From Sulfuricurvum sp. (GTDB lineage Bacteria; Campylobacterota; Campylobacteria; Campylobacterales; Sulfurimonadaceae): a stretch of DNA of 64,000 nt. The stretch covers positions 1 through 64,000 of the forward strand of contig JAUYUB010000021.1 in NCBI GenBank assembly GCA_030692765.1. Direction: 5' to 3'. Every line of letters starts with the position of its first letter. Position 1 is the stretch's first letter. The notes beneath the pieces were generated by a model that worked only from the letters and a program-made list of their open reading frames with translations, did no database searches and was not told the DNA's origin. Shown here piece by piece: positions 48,008 through 59,541 of the stretch. Made by a program: the position numbers and the translations under genes.

Positions 48008-48417
48008 ACCTTTTTGTAGGTAATTGTCCCGATTTCATCTAACATTTTTGCCTCTTCCTGTTTTGCTTTTGCCATCATCGCTTCTACTTCTTGAACCTCA
48101 AGGTAATTGAATTTTTCAAATTCTATTCGAGACAACCGAAAAGCCTCTCGTGCAGCATGTTGATTCATCCCCGCACGTTCGACTCTCAAACGGCACGTCT
48201 CAATTTCGCGATGGTGCGCTTGAAGTATCATCTGTGCTTGTAAAAGTTCACCGATAGGGCCGTTAGAAGGAGATTCAAAAGTGGAAAGTTGCGCGTAAGC
48301 ATTGCGTAATGCAGTATCGCTGAGGGTAACTTCAGTGTTTGCATTCAAAAGCTGTTGTTCTGTTTTGTCCAATGCCTGTTTTTTGAGCTTCACCAAAGGT
48401 TCATAGCGTGATTTCAT
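47998..48417 (-). CDS. fliJ: Flagellar export protein FliJ-like
   Basis: 139 aa coiled coil beginning MKSRYEPLVKLKKQALDKTEQQL; next to the MotE-like gene. Confidence 0.75.
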   Translation of the reverse strand: MKSRYEPLVKLKKQALDKTEQQLLNANTEVTLSDTALRNAYAQLSTFESPSNGPIGELLQAQMILQAHHREIETCRLRVERAGMNQHAAREAFRLSRIEFEKFNYLEVQEVEAMMAKAKQEEAKMLDEIGTITYKKVWL

Positions 48418-48450
48418 GGCGTCGCTCCCCTTTGGTTTAGAATCTTTGTT

Positions 48451-49710
<1,260 letters not shown>

Positions 49711-50556
49711 TTAATGGTGTAATGCTTCGACCAAAGCATCTGTGTAAATTGCGAATCCGACCGAAACGGTCTCTTCGTCTTTATAGCGTCCGCCCATGGC
49801 GTAGACTTCATTTTTTTCAATCACTCTAAAAAAGAGTTCATCGTAATACAGCATTTTAGCGTAATATAAAGGTGCAATAACATAATTAGGATATTGCAGT
49901 CCCATACAAAGCTTTTTGATTTTGAGCAACTCATCACGAATCACATCTGGGACAATCTGTAAAAGAGGCTCAATTTGTTCTACTTTTTCAAGATAGACCA
50001 ACTGTGTCAGCCACTCTAGCTTCAGTGATAAAAACTTTTCGATATTGACATGTCGAAAATCATCCAACTCTAAATTCAGCATTTCAGAGAGAACCCGAGG
50101 GATATTAATATTGGATATTTGCAACAGCGGTTCAATCTTTAATGCACTGAGAATAGCCGTTGCTTCATTTAAAACAACCGATAAATTACATTCATCGATG
50201 ATCTCTGCTCCCACCTGATACTGCTCAGTCGAGGGGAAACTGTATACAGGCTGTATATAGAACCATTTTTTATGGGTTGTATTTGTTCCAAGTCTTTTTT
50301 TAATAATCCGAACAACATCAATCGTCGAATCCGCGCGTAAACTCATCGCATGATTTTTCACATCCCCTAAACGAAGCAACTCCCATTCATCGCTGACGCT
50401 TAGATGCTGATGATACGAAAATAAGGGGGTGACTATCTCCTCAAAGCCTGAAGCAGACAGCAGTTCGCTGGCTTTTGTCTCAATAAATCGTTTGGTTTTC
50501 GCTGTTCCTGCAAAATAGAGTCGTGAACCCTCAGGAATTTCGTGTTCGAATATCAT
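49711..50556 (-). CDS. hisZ: ATP phosphoribosyltransferase regulatory subunit HisZ-like
   Basis: Class II HisRS-like: IVTPLFSYHQHL, LRADSTIDVVRI, terminal VYAMGGRYKDEETVSVGFAI; upstream of purA. Confidence 0.85.
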   Translation of the reverse strand: MIFEHEIPEGSRLYFAGTAKTKRFIETKASELLSASGFEEIVTPLFSYHQHLSVSDEWELLRLGDVKNHAMSLRADSTIDVVRIIKKRLGTNTTHKKWFYIQPVYSFPSTEQYQVGAEIIDECNLSVVLNEATAILSALKIEPLLQISNINIPRVLSEMLNLELDDFRHVNIEKFLSLKLEWLTQLVYLEKVEQIEPLLQIVPDVIRDELLKIKKLCMGLQYPNYVIAPLYYAKMLYYDELFFRVIEKNEVYAMGGRYKDEETVSVGFAIYTDALVEALHH

Positions 50557-51665
50557 GCGTTACTGCCAAAATAGACGGTACTGAAGACTTTATTTGCCGT
50601 ACCGTCGAACGTTCTGCGTCCTAGTTTTTCAAGTGCCAATTCAATGCTGTTAACAACCCATGCCGCTTCATAGGCAGGGATAAGCCCCATATGATTGATA
50701 CGAAAGATCAAATCTTTGATATGGTCCTGACCTCCCGCCATATTGATCTCAAACTCTTTTTTAAGCATTGTACGAATCTTAGGCGCTTGTTCATCATCAA
50801 TCGTTGTCATCGAATCCGCAGGGGTAGTTGGATAAATATGCAATCCGATTGCCACCAGCGCTTCACGCGTTGCGCGTGCACGGCGTGCTGTTTCATCATA
50901 CAATTTGCTCAAACCACCCTCAGCTTTAATACGATTAAGAACGCTTTCCAAACCAATAATCAATGTCGTTGCTGCCGTCCATGCGGTAGTATTTTTCTGC
51001 TGATTTTTGATCTCGGTTGCAAGGTTGAAATAATATCCCTTACCTTTTCCGATTTTTTCGATTGCTGCACTCGAGAGACCCATAATAGCCAACCCAGGAG
51101 GGAGCATCAACGCTTTTTGGCTTCCTGAAATGAGACAATCAATATTGGTCACATCTATTTTCTCAACACCCACAGCCGTGATTCCATCGGCAATGACCAT
51201 TATCGAAGGATTATGCGCTTTGACCGCAGCCGCAATCGCTTCGGCATTGTGACGAAGCCCACCTGCCGATTCACAAATTTGTATCGCTATCGCATCAATG
51301 TCAGGGTTAGCGTCCAATGCCGCTTGTACTTCTGCTACAGATGCAGCCGTATCCCACTCGTGCTTGATCTCGACATTGGCAATCCCATGTGCCGCTGCAA
51401 TCTTTCCAAAACGTTCGCCGAATTTTCCAGAGTTGATCGAAAGAAGTTTAGCGTGTGTCAGATTAGTCACTGCGGCTTCCATCGCACCTGTTCCTGAAGA
51501 GGCCAACATAAGCACTTCGGACATTCCAAGTAGCTCAAACAACAAAGCACGGGTGCGCTCAAAAATCGCTTCGAACTCTGGTGTGCGATGATGCAGCGTT
51601 TCCCCTGCCATTGCGATACGTACGGATTCAGGTACTGGAGTAGGGCCTGGGGTAAAGAGGAGCAT
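50553..51665 (-). CDS. Class V aminotransferase (serine-pyruvate/alanine-glyoxylate type)
   Basis: FTPGPTPVPESVRIAM, HHRTPEFEAIF, ISGSQKALMLPPGLA PLP lysine motif. Confidence 0.9.
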   Translation of the reverse strand: MLLFTPGPTPVPESVRIAMAGETLHHRTPEFEAIFERTRALLFELLGMSEVLMLASSGTGAMEAAVTNLTHAKLLSINSGKFGERFGKIAAAHGIANVEIKHEWDTAASVAEVQAALDANPDIDAIAIQICESAGGLRHNAEAIAAAVKAHNPSIMVIADGITAVGVEKIDVTNIDCLISGSQKALMLPPGLAIMGLSSAAIEKIGKGKGYYFNLATEIKNQQKNTTAWTAATTLIIGLESVLNRIKAEGGLSKLYDETARRARATREALVAIGLHIYPTTPADSMTTIDDEQAPKIRTMLKKEFEINMAGGQDHIKDLIFRINHMGLIPAYEAAWVVNSIELALEKLGRRTFDGTANKVFSTVYFGSNA

Positions 51666-51790
51666 TGTTTTCCTTGTGATTTAGGAGTAAAAATTTATCA
51701 GAAATTGTGCGAATTATAACAAATGACAGGTTAGTACTCCTTTAAGATTGCCATTAGTGTGTTAGAATTACGCTAAAAAAAGAGACATTA

Positions 51791-52570
51791 ATGACACTAT
51801 TTGACGCTATTCTCCTAGGTGCTCTTGAAGGGGTAACCGAATTTTTACCAGTCTCCTCTACGGGTCACCTCATCCTCGCGTCCCAACTATTGGGGATACA
51901 ACAAACTGCGGCACACAAAGCGTTCGAGGTCTCTATACAACTTGGTAGTATCCTCGCTGTCTTGTTCTTATACGCTAAACATCTCATGAATGATAAAACC
52001 CTCTGGATTAAACTCGCCGTCGCATTCGTCCCTACGGGTGTTTTTGGATTATTGTTCTACAAACACATCAAAGCACTGTTTGGAGTTGAGACGGTGAGCT
52101 TTATGCTAATCGCTGGAGGATTTGTGTTCTTGGCAGTTGAGTATATCCGACGTGATAAAGCCATCGATGCAGGCAAAGGGCTCGATGAACTTAGCTACAA
52201 AGAAGCTTTTATGATCGGAGTGTTTCAAAGTCTTTCGATGGTACCAGGGACAAGCCGTTCAGGTGCCACCATCATCGGAGGGCTGTTCTTAGGTTTAAAA
52301 CGCAAAGCTGCCGCTGAATTTTCATTTCTTCTGGCTATTCCTACGATGATCGTCGCAACTGCCTATGATCTGCTCAAACATCGCCATGAAATGGTCGTAG
52401 ATGACTATACCATGCTCTCAGTTGCGTTTGTCACCGCATTTATCTTCGCCTTTTTCACGGTCAAAATGTTTGTGGGCTTTGTGAGCCGTCATACCTTTAC
52501 ACCGTTTGCAATCTATCGGATTATCGTAGGGATTATTTTTCTAACCATTATCGGAAGTATTCCTGTTTAA
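51791..52570 (+). CDS. uppP: Undecaprenyl-diphosphatase UppP (BacA)
   Basis: GALEGVTEFLPVSSTGHLIL, SMVPGTSRSGATIIGG. Confidence 0.97.
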   Translation: MTLFDAILLGALEGVTEFLPVSSTGHLILASQLLGIQQTAAHKAFEVSIQLGSILAVLFLYAKHLMNDKTLWIKLAVAFVPTGVFGLLFYKHIKALFGVETVSFMLIAGGFVFLAVEYIRRDKAIDAGKGLDELSYKEAFMIGVFQSLSMVPGTSRSGATIIGGLFLGLKRKAAAEFSFLLAIPTMIVATAYDLLKHRHEMVVDDYTMLSVAFVTAFIFAFFTVKMFVGFVSRHTFTPFAIYRIIVGIIFLTIIGSIPV

Positions 52571-53169
52571 GAACGCTGAAACCTGATCTGATCAATCAAA
52601 ATCTTCGCCAGATTGAGTGCTTTAGAGCGGTGTGAAAGCCCAACTTTGACTTCACTGTTTAGCTCTCCCAAGGTTTGCGTAAACCCACTAGGTGTAAAAA
52701 TAGGATCGTATCCAAATCCATTCTCCCCCCTCACATAGATGGAGACATCCCCGTACATCCAGCCATGAACACAACTTTCACCCTCTTTGGAGACGATTGC
52801 AATCGCTGCAGTGTAGTGAGCAGGCGAAGATTCAAAACCTCCGTTTTTCACACCTTCTACGATTTTGTTTAAGTTGTCTCTATCACTACACCCCTCACCC
52901 GCATAACGCGCGCTGTAAATCCCTGGAGCACCGCCCAGTACATCCACACTGATACCGCTGTCATCCGCAATAACCACCGCATCTGCATCACCTAAAGCAC
53001 GATAAACAGCACGTGCTTTGATCAGTGCATTTTCTTTGAACGTCTCACCGTCTTCGATGATCTCGAAAGCTTCCATTAGCTCAGTATACGGGAAAACCTC
53101 TCGGTCATGAAACAGTTCTTTGATCTCTCGAACTTTACCCTTATTGGAGGTGGCTAAAACGATGCGCAT
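52567..53169 (-). CDS. rdgB: XTP/dITP diphosphatase (RdgB/HAM1)
   Basis: MRIVLATSNKGKVREIKELF, ADDSGISVDVLGGAPGIYSARYAG, GFGYDPIFTP, SHRSKAL. Start moved from 53229. Confidence 0.95.
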   Translation of the reverse strand: MRIVLATSNKGKVREIKELFHDREVFPYTELMEAFEIIEDGETFKENALIKARAVYRALGDADAVVIADDSGISVDVLGGAPGIYSARYAGEGCSDRDNLNKIVEGVKNGGFESSPAHYTAAIAIVSKEGESCVHGWMYGDVSIYVRGENGFGYDPIFTPSGFTQTLGELNSEVKVGLSHRSKALNLAKILIDQIRFQRS

Positions 53170-53272
53170 GCTTTCATTCCTTAGTGTAGTCTTAGTCATT
53201 GTGACCGCATAGCGTTTTCTTGTCCACAATATATTATAATAACGGCAATTTTATCTCATCAAAGGTCACAGC

Positions 53273-54595
53273 GTGTTTAAAACAGTCATGCCTCTCTCTG
53301 CGATTTTATCGCTTCGCTTTTTCGGTCTTTTTTTGGTCTTACCCGTACTTTCGGCGTATGCCCTGACTCTCAAAGGGGCTACGCCTCTGCTTATCGGTGT
53401 AATTGTGGGCGGTTATGCCCTCACTCAGGCTATCTTTCAACTCCCATTTGGGATCATGAGCGACAAGATCGGTCGTAAACCGACATTGGTCATTGGTTTA
53501 GTCATCTTTTTGGTTGGCTCGATCATTTGTGCGGTAAGTACCGATATTTATACCCTGATGTTCGGACGTTTTTTGCAAGGATCAGGGGCAATAGGTGCCG
53601 TTATCCCCGCCATGATCAGTGATTTAGTCAGCGAAGAGTCCAGAGGCAAAGCCATGGCACTTATGGGCGGAAGTATCGCAATGAGCTTTGCTTTTGCTAT
53701 GGGATTGGGACCTGTTATCGCAGCACACTACGGTATTGGCTCATTGTTTTGGATAGCAGCGATTTTATCCATTCTCTCTATGATTATTTTGTTTACCAAG
53801 GTTCCGACACCACCGCGTATTCATCACATCTATCACTCGACTACTACAACACGTGATATCATAAAAGACCCCAACCTTCTGAATATGATCATCATTAACG
53901 GAATGCAAAAAGGGCTTATGACGGTTGCGTTCGTCCTTATTCCTATCTTGCTCACGCAAGGTGAATACGGATTTAACTGGGAAAAAGCAGAGCTATGGAA
54001 AGTGTATGTACCTGCTTTGATCGCAGGGCTTATCGCTATGGGACCTGCTGCGGTGTTTGGGGAAAAGCACAACAAACCAAAACAGATTTTTCTCATCTCT
54101 ATCGTCTTGTTTATCATTTCATTTACCCTCATGGGTTTTGCAACCCAAAACTGGGAGTTTATCGTCGGCGTTATCAGCTTCTTCATGGCCTTTAACATGA
54201 TGGAGCCTTTGGTTCAGTCAATGATCAGCAAACTTGCAAGAGTACATCAAAAAGGGGCAGCCCTTGGAATCGCCAACGGCTTTGCTTACCTTATGACGTT
54301 TGTCGGCGGTATCGTAGCAGGTCTTGCTCTTGAGTATGCAACCAAAGAAGCATTGTCTATCGGATTAGTCGTTGTTTCTACGTTATGGCTTTTATGGACA
54401 ATGAAGCTTAATAATCCACACCGCTTCTCTCATTTGTACATACCGAGAGAACACGTTGATGAAGAAAAACTAATGACATTGGAACATGAGCATATTGCAG
54501 AGTGGTATATCAATGAAACTGAGAATCTTGTTGTGGTTAAGTATCGTAAAGAGATGATGGATGAAGAAACAATTAAAGCAAAAATAATGAAGTAA
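53273..54595 (+). CDS. MFS transporter
   Basis: 12-TM pattern, GIMSDKIGRKPTLVIGL motif A; C-terminal cytosolic extension. Confidence 0.9.
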   Translation: MFKTVMPLSAILSLRFFGLFLVLPVLSAYALTLKGATPLLIGVIVGGYALTQAIFQLPFGIMSDKIGRKPTLVIGLVIFLVGSIICAVSTDIYTLMFGRFLQGSGAIGAVIPAMISDLVSEESRGKAMALMGGSIAMSFAFAMGLGPVIAAHYGIGSLFWIAAILSILSMIILFTKVPTPPRIHHIYHSTTTTRDIIKDPNLLNMIIINGMQKGLMTVAFVLIPILLTQGEYGFNWEKAELWKVYVPALIAGLIAMGPAAVFGEKHNKPKQIFLISIVLFIISFTLMGFATQNWEFIVGVISFFMAFNMMEPLVQSMISKLARVHQKGAALGIANGFAYLMTFVGGIVAGLALEYATKEALSIGLVVVSTLWLLWTMKLNNPHRFSHLYIPREHVDEEKLMTLEHEHIAEWYINETENLVVVKYRKEMMDEETIKAKIMK

Positions 54596-54599
54596 GTGG

Positions 54600-55799
54600 T
54601 TAGAGTTTAATTACTCTAACCAATGTTCCCGCTTCCAAGTCACCATCTTCCTCACCGCAAATCATCAAAGCAGCATTGCCCAATAAGTTTGTCAGAATCG
54701 CAGAACTTCCGGCCTTTTTGCCTTCAAAATCAACCCAATAGCGTCCATCTTCAAAATGCAAATTACATGCTGTAAATTCGCTTTTATTGGAGCGTTTGGC
54801 AAAAGGGACTTTGAGAGTTGCTTCTATGGGTTCATACGGATTCGCACAACCCATCATACGTGCCATCAAAGGCGCAACATAGAGGATAAACGTCACCGTA
54901 GACGAATAGGCAAAGCCAGGCAATGAGACGATGAATTTTGATCCGCGTTGAGCCACCATGACATGCTGACCGGGTTTAATATTGACCCCTTTGAAGATAA
55001 CCTCAGCCCCCAGCTTTGGAACAATGTGTTTAACAAAATCGTAATCCCCGACACTCACGCCGCCCGTACTGACGACAATATCACTCGATCGCAGCGCTTC
55101 ATCAAAACGCTCCATAATACCCTGCTTATCATCTCCAACAATGCCCATTCCAATAGCTTCGCCACCAAGTTGATTCACCAATGCTTCAAGCGTATAGTTG
55201 TTGGAGCTGCGGATTTGTCCCGCATGATGTTGCGTTTGTCCAATATCCAGAATCTCGCTTCCCGTGGCAATGATACTTACACGCGGACGTTGAGCCACCG
55301 AAACCATCACTTGATTAATTCCAGCCATTACTCCAATCTCAGCAAAACCGATCGTTGTTCCTCGTGCAATTAAAATCTCTCCAGCTTTGTAGCTCTCACC
55401 AACAGGACGAACGGCGAATCCTGCGGGAACCGGCTTGTCAATCATAATCAAACCATCATTAACCGTTACATTTTCAATAGGGATAAGAGTATCTGAGCCA
55501 AGCGGCATTAACGAGCCCGTAAATGTTTTAATGCAAATCCCGCTCTCAACTTGGGCTACTTCATCCGCACCTGCAGGATTGTCACCTAAAATAGCGAGCG
55601 CCTTATGCTCTGCAAAGTCTGTATGGATCATTGCATATCCATCCATTGCAGATGTGGGATGGGTCGGATAATCTTCCTGCGCAACAATATCTTCAGCAAG
55701 AACTCGTCCCAATGCCGCAGTCAAAAAAACGCGTTCACTGCGTATAGCACCTACAGGTAAAAGACTGATCATATTTTGAGACGTTTCGTATGAGATCAT
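54600..55799 (-). CDS. moeA: Molybdopterin molybdenumtransferase MoeA
   Basis: HPTSAMDGYAM, RPRVSIIATGSEI, STGGVSVGDYDFVK, LPGFAYSSTVTF. Confidence 0.96.
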   Translation of the reverse strand: MISYETSQNMISLLPVGAIRSERVFLTAALGRVLAEDIVAQEDYPTHPTSAMDGYAMIHTDFAEHKALAILGDNPAGADEVAQVESGICIKTFTGSLMPLGSDTLIPIENVTVNDGLIMIDKPVPAGFAVRPVGESYKAGEILIARGTTIGFAEIGVMAGINQVMVSVAQRPRVSIIATGSEILDIGQTQHHAGQIRSSNNYTLEALVNQLGGEAIGMGIVGDDKQGIMERFDEALRSSDIVVSTGGVSVGDYDFVKHIVPKLGAEVIFKGVNIKPGQHVMVAQRGSKFIVSLPGFAYSSTVTFILYVAPLMARMMGCANPYEPIEATLKVPFAKRSNKSEFTACNLHFEDGRYWVDFEGKKAGSSAILTNLLGNAALMICGEEDGDLEAGTLVRVIKL

Positions 55800-56242
55800 G
55801 ATTTTACTCCTAAAATACCTGCACCTGCAATCGCGGTTGAGCGTTCACGTGCATAGATACGTTCACCGTTTATAAGATCGTATTTCCATATAGGGGCTGA
55901 GGCTTTAAAATCTTCTACAAATTGTTCGATTATTTCGAGTGCCACACGCCGTTTTGGCGAAAAAACCGCCGCAATATACGACGATTCATGCACCAAAACA
56001 TCACCCTGGCTGTGTGCCATTTTCAGTGTTGCTCCCAGAGGTGCCACTTTTGCCACCCACGCATCAAACCAGCTGTTTAAAATGGGTTCATAGACATCAA
56101 AGCTCAATCCCTCTATCCCGTCTTCCGCGCGAACAGTTCCCACAAACGGAATATATGCTCCATAATTACTGGTTGACTCCTGAGCATACCAACGCGTTAA
56201 AATCTCAGGAACATTCAATGCCCCCTCGTGAAGCTCTAACAT
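55796..56242 (-). CDS. moaE: Molybdopterin synthase catalytic subunit MoaE
   Basis: YIPFVGTVRAEDGIEGLSFDVYEPI, HSQGDVLVHESSYIAAVFSPKR, PIWKYDLING. Start placed at MLELHEG after the moaD stop. Confidence 0.93.
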   Translation of the reverse strand: MLELHEGALNVPEILTRWYAQESTSNYGAYIPFVGTVRAEDGIEGLSFDVYEPILNSWFDAWVAKVAPLGATLKMAHSQGDVLVHESSYIAAVFSPKRRVALEIIEQFVEDFKASAPIWKYDLINGERIYARERSTAIAGAGILGVKS

Positions 56243-56244
56243 CC

Positions 56245-56466
56245 TCATCCTCCGCATACCGGAGGTAGAAGTGATACTTTATCGCCGTCTTTGAGTACAG
56301 TGTCCAAGGATGCTACCAGCGTATCATTGACAGCAACTGCACAGCTTTCAATCCATTGTCCCATTTGGGCATCTTCTTTTAAAACACGCGCAACATCATG
56401 CAGTGTTGAAGCTTCCATAGTTAACACAGGCTTCTTAATCGGTCCTAAAAATTCTACAGTTATCAT
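56245..56466 (-). CDS. moaD: Molybdopterin synthase sulfur carrier subunit MoaD
   Basis: MITVEFLGPI...VAVNDTLVASLDTVLKDGDKVSLLPPVCGG; ubiquitin-like with terminal GG. Confidence 0.93.
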   Translation of the reverse strand: MITVEFLGPIKKPVLTMEASTLHDVARVLKEDAQMGQWIESCAVAVNDTLVASLDTVLKDGDKVSLLPPVCGG

Positions 56467-56534
56467 CAAAATTCCCCACAAATCCTATTGTAATTTTAGT
56501 ATAATAGCACCTCTTAGATAAAAAGGTTTTGATT

Positions 56535-57227
56535 GTGATTTTTGGGAAAATAGATTTTTTAAACCTCTTGCCTTTTCACGTTTTTATGAAACGCTACGCC
56601 AAAACACTTAAAGTCCATCAAAGCCTCAATTACCACAAAGGGGTCCCCTCAACGCTTAACCGATCATTTGCCGCACGACGTATTGACGCCGCATTTATTT
56701 CGAGTATTGCTGCACGAAATTGCCACCATTTTAATGTTGGAATTGTCGCCAAAAGAAGTGTTCTCAGTGTTCTTTCATTGCCCAGTAAAATACACAAAGA
56801 CGATACCCAATCCGCAACCTCCAATCTCCTTGCACAAATATTGGACATTGATGGAGAGGTGCTCATCGGTGATAAAGCGCTGCGTTATTATTACGGTGGT
56901 GGTGAATGCATCGACTTGTCACAAGCTTGGTATAACAAAACACATTTGCCCTTCGTTTTTGCTCTGCTGTGTACCCATCATCACCAACATGAGCTCAAGC
57001 GCCTCAGCCATGCTTTTATCTGCAAACCAATCAAAATTCCACACTATATTTTAAAAGACAATGCCCACAAAAGCAATCTTACTCCAGCACAAATTCGGCA
57101 TTATTTACATCATATTACCTATCGTATCGGCGAGAAAGAAAGACGAGGGTTTAAGCGGTTTATGAAGGAAGCGAAAGAAAAAAGATTGGTTCCCCCACTG
57201 GGGACCATCCGATATACATCAGTATGA
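56535..57227 (+). CDS. mqnA: MqnA-like futalosine-pathway menaquinone biosynthesis protein
   Basis: GKIDFLNLLPFHVF, GVPSTLNRSFAARRIDAAFISSI, VLIGDKALRYYYGG, DLSQAWYNKTHLPFVFALL. GTG start at 56535 preferred. Confidence 0.82.
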   Translation: MIFGKIDFLNLLPFHVFMKRYAKTLKVHQSLNYHKGVPSTLNRSFAARRIDAAFISSIAARNCHHFNVGIVAKRSVLSVLSLPSKIHKDDTQSATSNLLAQILDIDGEVLIGDKALRYYYGGGECIDLSQAWYNKTHLPFVFALLCTHHHQHELKRLSHAFICKPIKIPHYILKDNAHKSNLTPAQIRHYLHHITYRIGEKERRGFKRFMKEAKEKRLVPPLGTIRYTSV

Positions 57228-58601
57228 AATAAGGGTATTAATCCGAGCCAATGTTTCTTCAACACCAATAATCGCCATAACGCTGTCAAGTCCAGGACCA
57301 GAAAGTTTACCTAGTAAGGCAATACGAAGAGGTTGACCGATCTTGCCAAATCCGATCCCCATTTCAGCCACAACACTCTCCATGACATGATGATAATCAC
57401 TTGGTAAATGAAGTTCTTGAGCCGATTTTAATGCTGCTGCAAAATTTTCCAATACTTCTCTGCTGTCTTCTTTGTACCCTTTTTTCAGTACCGCTTCGTC
57501 AAAAACCGCTGGAGCTGCCAAAATCTCTGCCGTGAGCACGGCCATTTCTGCCAATGTCTTAGCACGTTCTTTGACCGCATCGAGTAAAATCTCCCGTTTA
57601 TCATGACTGATTAACATAACACCGTGGAACTCCAACAGTTCACACAGCTTTTCATTACTCATATTTTTGAGATAGTGACTGTTCAGCCAATCGAGTTTTT
57701 CGACATTGTACACTGACGCTGAACGGTTGATGTCACTTGGATCAAATAACTCCAACATTTCTTCCATCGAGAAAATTTCCTGATCTCCATGACTCCAACC
57801 CAATCGCACCAAAAAGTTCAACAATGCTTCAGGCGTATACCCCAGAGTTTTATACGCCATGACATCGGTAGCCCCATCGCGTTTTGAGAGCTTTTTACCG
57901 TCATGGTTATGAATCATCGGTACATGGAAAAACTTAGGAAGCGGGAATCCAAGCGCTTGATACACCACAATCTGCTTTGGCGTATTAGAGAGATGGTCAT
58001 CCCCCCGTATCACATCGGTCACACCCATAAGTGCATCGTCTACTGCTACGACAAAGTTGTACGTTGGGGTACCGTCTGAGCGGGCAATGATAAAATCATC
58101 CAAAATGTCCTGAACGTTAAAGACCACGTCCCCTTTGACACCGTCATGAACCGTAATACTTCCTTCCAAAGGAGCTTTGATACGGATAACTGCCTCGCGC
58201 CCCTCAGGTGAAGTTCCTGTAAAATCGCGATAACGGTTGTCATATTTTGGACGTTCTTTGCGTTGTGTTTGTTCTTCACGTAAAGCTTCCAACTCTTCTT
58301 TGGACATGTAACACTTATATGCTTTGCCTGCATCGAGCAATTTTTGAACGTACTCCTGATAAATAGGTAAACGACTGGATTGATATTCAATCGTTCCATC
58401 ATGTTTTAGTCCTACCCACTTAAACGCTTCGACAATCGCCAATGCCGCCGCTTCATCGTTTCGGCTAAAATCGGTATCTTCTATACGCAATAAAAAAGTC
58501 CCGTTGTTTTTACGTGCCCACAGATAGCTTAACAATGCCGTGCGAAGACCTCCGATATGCAAATATCCTGTCGGACTAGGGGCGAAACGTGTAACTACCA
58601 T
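57219..58601 (-). CDS. gltX: Glutamyl-tRNA synthetase
   Basis: RFAPSPTGYLHIGGLRTALLSYLWAR, HIGH region and KLSKRDGA motif. Confidence 0.97.
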   Translation of the reverse strand: MVVTRFAPSPTGYLHIGGLRTALLSYLWARKNNGTFLLRIEDTDFSRNDEAAALAIVEAFKWVGLKHDGTIEYQSSRLPIYQEYVQKLLDAGKAYKCYMSKEELEALREEQTQRKERPKYDNRYRDFTGTSPEGREAVIRIKAPLEGSITVHDGVKGDVVFNVQDILDDFIIARSDGTPTYNFVVAVDDALMGVTDVIRGDDHLSNTPKQIVVYQALGFPLPKFFHVPMIHNHDGKKLSKRDGATDVMAYKTLGYTPEALLNFLVRLGWSHGDQEIFSMEEMLELFDPSDINRSASVYNVEKLDWLNSHYLKNMSNEKLCELLEFHGVMLISHDKREILLDAVKERAKTLAEMAVLTAEILAAPAVFDEAVLKKGYKEDSREVLENFAAALKSAQELHLPSDYHHVMESVVAEMGIGFGKIGQPLRIALLGKLSGPGLDSVMAIIGVEETLARINTLISY

Positions 58602-58684
58602 GTGAAAATCCTTTTTTACAATTGTTGAATTTTAGTTTAGACTAGGTTAAATGCGGGTAAAATAGGCCATTATCTCAAGGAGCT

Positions 58685-59521
58685 TTGATGCGTTCACTCA
58701 TCCTCTCGTCGTTATTACTGACCTTTGCTTTTGGTGCCCCTGTCGGCGGCGTCGCAGTATTGGTCAAAAACACTCCAATCACTCTGTATGAAATCACTCA
58801 AGAGATGAAACAAAGCGGAACCGATGCCACCAAAAGTGCCGATACGCTCATTCGAAAAAAGCTGGAGCAGCTAGAAGCCCAAGAAAAAAAGATCTCCGTC
58901 AGCGCTTCTGAAATAAAAGAAGAAATGGAGCGGATGGGCAAGCAAAATAATCTTACCATGGAACAATTTCTCGATGCTATGAAAACGGCTCGTGGAATCG
59001 ATGAGAGTGATTTGAAAGCCAAAGTTGAAGAGAGTATACGCGGTCAGAAACTTTACAGCAGTATTGCAATGTCCAAAATGGCGCAACCAACACCTACCGA
59101 AGAAGCAGAGTACTATCAGCTTCACCTTGATGAATTTTCACATCCTGACAGCTATGAGGTAACCATATACGTTGCCAATTCAGCCCAAACGCTTCAAGCT
59201 AAAATCGAAGACCCAATGCGTGACGTTCCCAATATATCCACTAAAGATGAAAAGATCCCTGCAAAAAATATCAATCCTCAGTTATCACAAATTTTAAATA
59301 AAATAGAAGTAGGAAAATTCGGACCCATCCTGCCCAATGGCAAAGAGAGCTTTATGAGTTTTTACATGAAAGATAAACAAAACTTGATCACCGAAAATCT
59401 CGATACCGTTCGTCCTCAAATTACCAATATGATCATGGGAGAAAAACGTAATCAGGTTTTGAACGATTACTTCACTAGATTACGTCTCAGTGCAGATATA
59501 AAAGTTCTCCGACTTCCCTAA
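58685..59521 (+). CDS. SurA/PpiC-like periplasmic peptidyl-prolyl isomerase/chaperone
   Basis: Signal peptide, SurA-N-like helical region (VAVLVKNTPITLYEITQEMK), C-terminal parvulin-like part. Confidence 0.8.
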   Translation: MMRSLILSSLLLTFAFGAPVGGVAVLVKNTPITLYEITQEMKQSGTDATKSADTLIRKKLEQLEAQEKKISVSASEIKEEMERMGKQNNLTMEQFLDAMKTARGIDESDLKAKVEESIRGQKLYSSIAMSKMAQPTPTEEAEYYQLHLDEFSHPDSYEVTIYVANSAQTLQAKIEDPMRDVPNISTKDEKIPAKNINPQLSQILNKIEVGKFGPILPNGKESFMSFYMKDKQNLITENLDTVRPQITNMIMGEKRNQVLNDYFTRLRLSADIKVLRLP

Positions 59522-59541
59522 AATGGGAAGTATCAATTACT

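Noticed and set aside
50691-51128. 145-aa + strand ORF rich in Cys and Arg
   Set aside because: Antisense shadow of the class V aminotransferase gene.
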